Below, piece after piece: positions 62,162 to 64,000 of a stretch of 64,000 nt of DNA. Numbering within the stretch: the first letter of the stretch is position 1; every line of letters begins with the position of its first letter. The notes under the pieces were generated by a model that searched no databases, was not told where the DNA came from, and saw nothing but the letters and a program-made list of their open reading frames with translations. This DNA is from Chlorops oryzae (Eukaryota > Arthropoda > Insecta > Diptera > Chloropidae): the NCBI GenBank assembly GCA_020466095.1, contig CM035806.1, positions 112,921,080-112,985,079 on the forward strand. The letters run 5' to 3'. The position numbers and the translations under genes were made by a program.

Positions 62162-64000
62162 TTCAAAAAATCAAATGATGAAGAACCTGAAACTAATGAC
62201 TGCGGCCAGGATAATCTAACGAATGAACCAAATGAAGACGAAGAACAAGGTGAGTCTAGAGATGACACAAATTTTAATTGTATGCGAGGAAGAGGACGAC
62301 CCAGATTTATCAAGACTGGACAGAGAGGCAGACCTAGAAAAATCTACTCCCAACGAGAAGGGCTGCAACAGAACCAGCAGGAGCAACAGCAACAACATTC
62401 AGGTGAAACCGACGATGAAGATGCATGGGAGGAATTTGAAATGGCTTTCTATAGTGTGAGCGATGACCCTTTAACAATGAATGACGCATTGAAGGATAAA
62501 ACTGCAGAAAGTTGGATTCGTGCCTTGGAAGATGAATTTGTCGCTCAAATTAAGAACGAAACCTGGGAGATCGTAGAGCGTCCCAAAGAAAGAAAAGTGA
62601 TCGGCAACAGACTAGTCCTTCGAACGAAAGATGGTGGAAATAAAAAGGTCCAATTAGTGGCAAAAGGATTCGCTCAACGTCCTGGCGAAGACTTCCATCA
62701 TACATTTTCACCTGTAGCGAGAACAACTACAATCCGTCTTTTGGCAGCAATGGCAGCAAAATTTAACTTATCGATACATCAGATGGACGTGGTAACAGCT
62801 TACCTTAATGGAGAGTTGGAGGAAGATGTATTTATGGAGATTCCGGAACACTTGATAGAAACCTTGGAGAAACTGAAACGTGGGGAAATAATTGGAAGCA
62901 AACGTTCTTCAAAGGAATTTGTTCAACTTAGAGACACTGCGGAGCGCTGGCTGAAATCCTTAAGAAGCATCAAGAGTCCCGTTTGTATCCTGAAAAAGGC
63001 TCTGTATGGCTTGCGTCAGTCTGGTCTCCAATGGTATCGCAAGCTCACAGGAAAATTAATTGATATGGGATTAAAGCCTATACCACAGGATCCTTGTCTG
63101 TTCTATAAGCGAGAACATGACAACATACTACTTATTACCATATATGTTGATGACTTATTGATATGCACAAACAACGAAAATTATTTGAGAGAAATCAAAA
63201 CTCTATTATCAACCGAATTTGAAATGAAGGATATGGGACTAGCTAACCTGTGTTTGGGAATAAAATTTCAACAGGACATCAAATCAAGATCTGTATCTTT
63301 ATCGCAGTCTGAATATTCAAAAATGATCTTAAGGCGCTTCGGGATGGAAGACTGTAAGCTGGCACAAACTCCGATTGAATGCAACAATAAATTGAAGAAA
63401 CCAGCGCATCCAGATGCAGACGAAATGAAGAAATATCCATATCAGAATCTGATAGGAGCTTTGATGTACCTTTCTGTGACAACGCGTCCCGGTATTTCAT
63501 TTTCCGTCAACTTCTTAAGCCAGTTTAATACATGTTATAACTCGGAACACTGGAAAGCCGCTAAGAGAGTTCTTCGCTATTTGAAGGGCACATTGGATTA
63601 TGGGTTGCTATACCAGGAGGATAACGATGAAATATATGGAGTGATCGATGCAGACTGGGGAGCGGATTTAAATGATCGGCGTTCTTATTCCGGTTATGCG
63701 TTTGTCTTGAGTGGCGCCGCTATAAGCTGGGAGGCCCGTAAACAAAGAACAGTTGCATTATCGAGCACCGAATCCGAATATCTCGCCATAAGCGAGGGGA
63801 CTAAAGAGGCAATCTATTTGTCTTCGCTGCTGGAGAGCATTGGCGTGTCATGCAGTGGCCTGGTGCTTTACAACGACAATCAAAGCGCGCAAAAATTAAT
63901 ACAGGGCTTTGGTTTCCATCCACGAACAAAGCACATTGACATACGACATTGTTTTGTGCACCAGAGCATTCGTGATGGCAAAATCCTTATTGAATACATG
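62162..64000 (+). CDS. copia reverse transcriptase and RNase H, cut by window end
   Basis: Open without a stop from 62162 to the window end. A Gln-rich hinge (near 62360-62400) is followed by RT: ESWIRALEDEFVAQIKNETWE, VQLVAKGFAQRPGEDF, FSPVARTTTIRLLAA, HQMDVVTAYLNGELEEDVFM (first Asp), CILKKALYGLRQSGLQWY and the catalytic YVDDLLIC at about 63148. RNase H: GVIDADWGADLNDRRSYSG (Asp), ALSSTESEYLAISEG (Glu) and YNDNQSAQKLI (Asp). The end IDIRHCFVHQSIRDGKILIEY is close to the normal C-terminus, so only the last part and the 3' LTR are missing. It makes cDNA in particles. Confidence 0.93.

Overview
This window looks like a gene-free, heterochromatin-like block from a higher fly (Diptera, probably Drosophila or a close relative). 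Four things point there: a mariner whose ends and transposase match the Himar1 (irritans) type; DINE-1/mini-me Helentron-like repeats with a (TA)n core and (GTCY)n microsatellite; LOA and Jockey LINEs plus a Penelope-like element; and BEL/Pao and copia LTR elements. I see no convincing host gene, rRNA, functional tRNA or CRISPR. Nearly every long reading frame belongs to a transposable element (TE), mostly broken by frameshifts, stops or nested insertions.

Layout. 1-2506: AT-rich debris with a TATCGATA-bearing repeat end, a mini-me core and an old palindrome. 2507-4817: Himar-type mariner carrying a 1.0-kb foldback. 5025-7468: DINE fragment and small TIR elements. 7469-18712: one BED-finger hAT (hAT-1) split by a GGG-ended DDE element with 4-bp target duplications (8285-11077) and by a complete BEL/Pao element (12399-18503). 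18743-19970: DINE. 20330-26490: foldback element containing, in nested order, MITEs, a pogo-like MITE, a Helentron and a 1.68-kb tandem duplication. 28008-30077: BEL/Pao fragment in which integrase is followed by zinc knuckle and protease. 30078-37872: second BED hAT (hAT-2) holding a 104-bp TATCGATA MITE, a DINE and a 4.0-kb CACTA-like element. 37873-38937: third hAT. 39280-41040: Helentron end with a near-perfect 1.36-kb palindrome. 41233-48890: Penelope-like element interrupted by a Jockey LINE, a DINE and a 757-bp hAT element, ending in a hammerhead-ribozyme-like motif. 49255-49380: tRNA-derived SINE. 50036-56275: hAT debris carrying a LOA LINE and smaller elements. 56280-57620: hAT and ATCGAT-type debris. 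57726-64000: copia element, cut off by the window end and interrupted by a 1.75-kb foldback with tRNA-like boxes.

Many insertions have exact boundaries (TIR plus TSD), so the order of events can be read. The items most worth following up are the MITE carrying DREF-type sites beside BED-finger hAT transposases, the post-integrase zinc-knuckle/protease reading frames of BEL elements, the ribozyme-like motif of the Penelope element, and the link between the GGG-ended DDE transposon and a foldback with similar ends.
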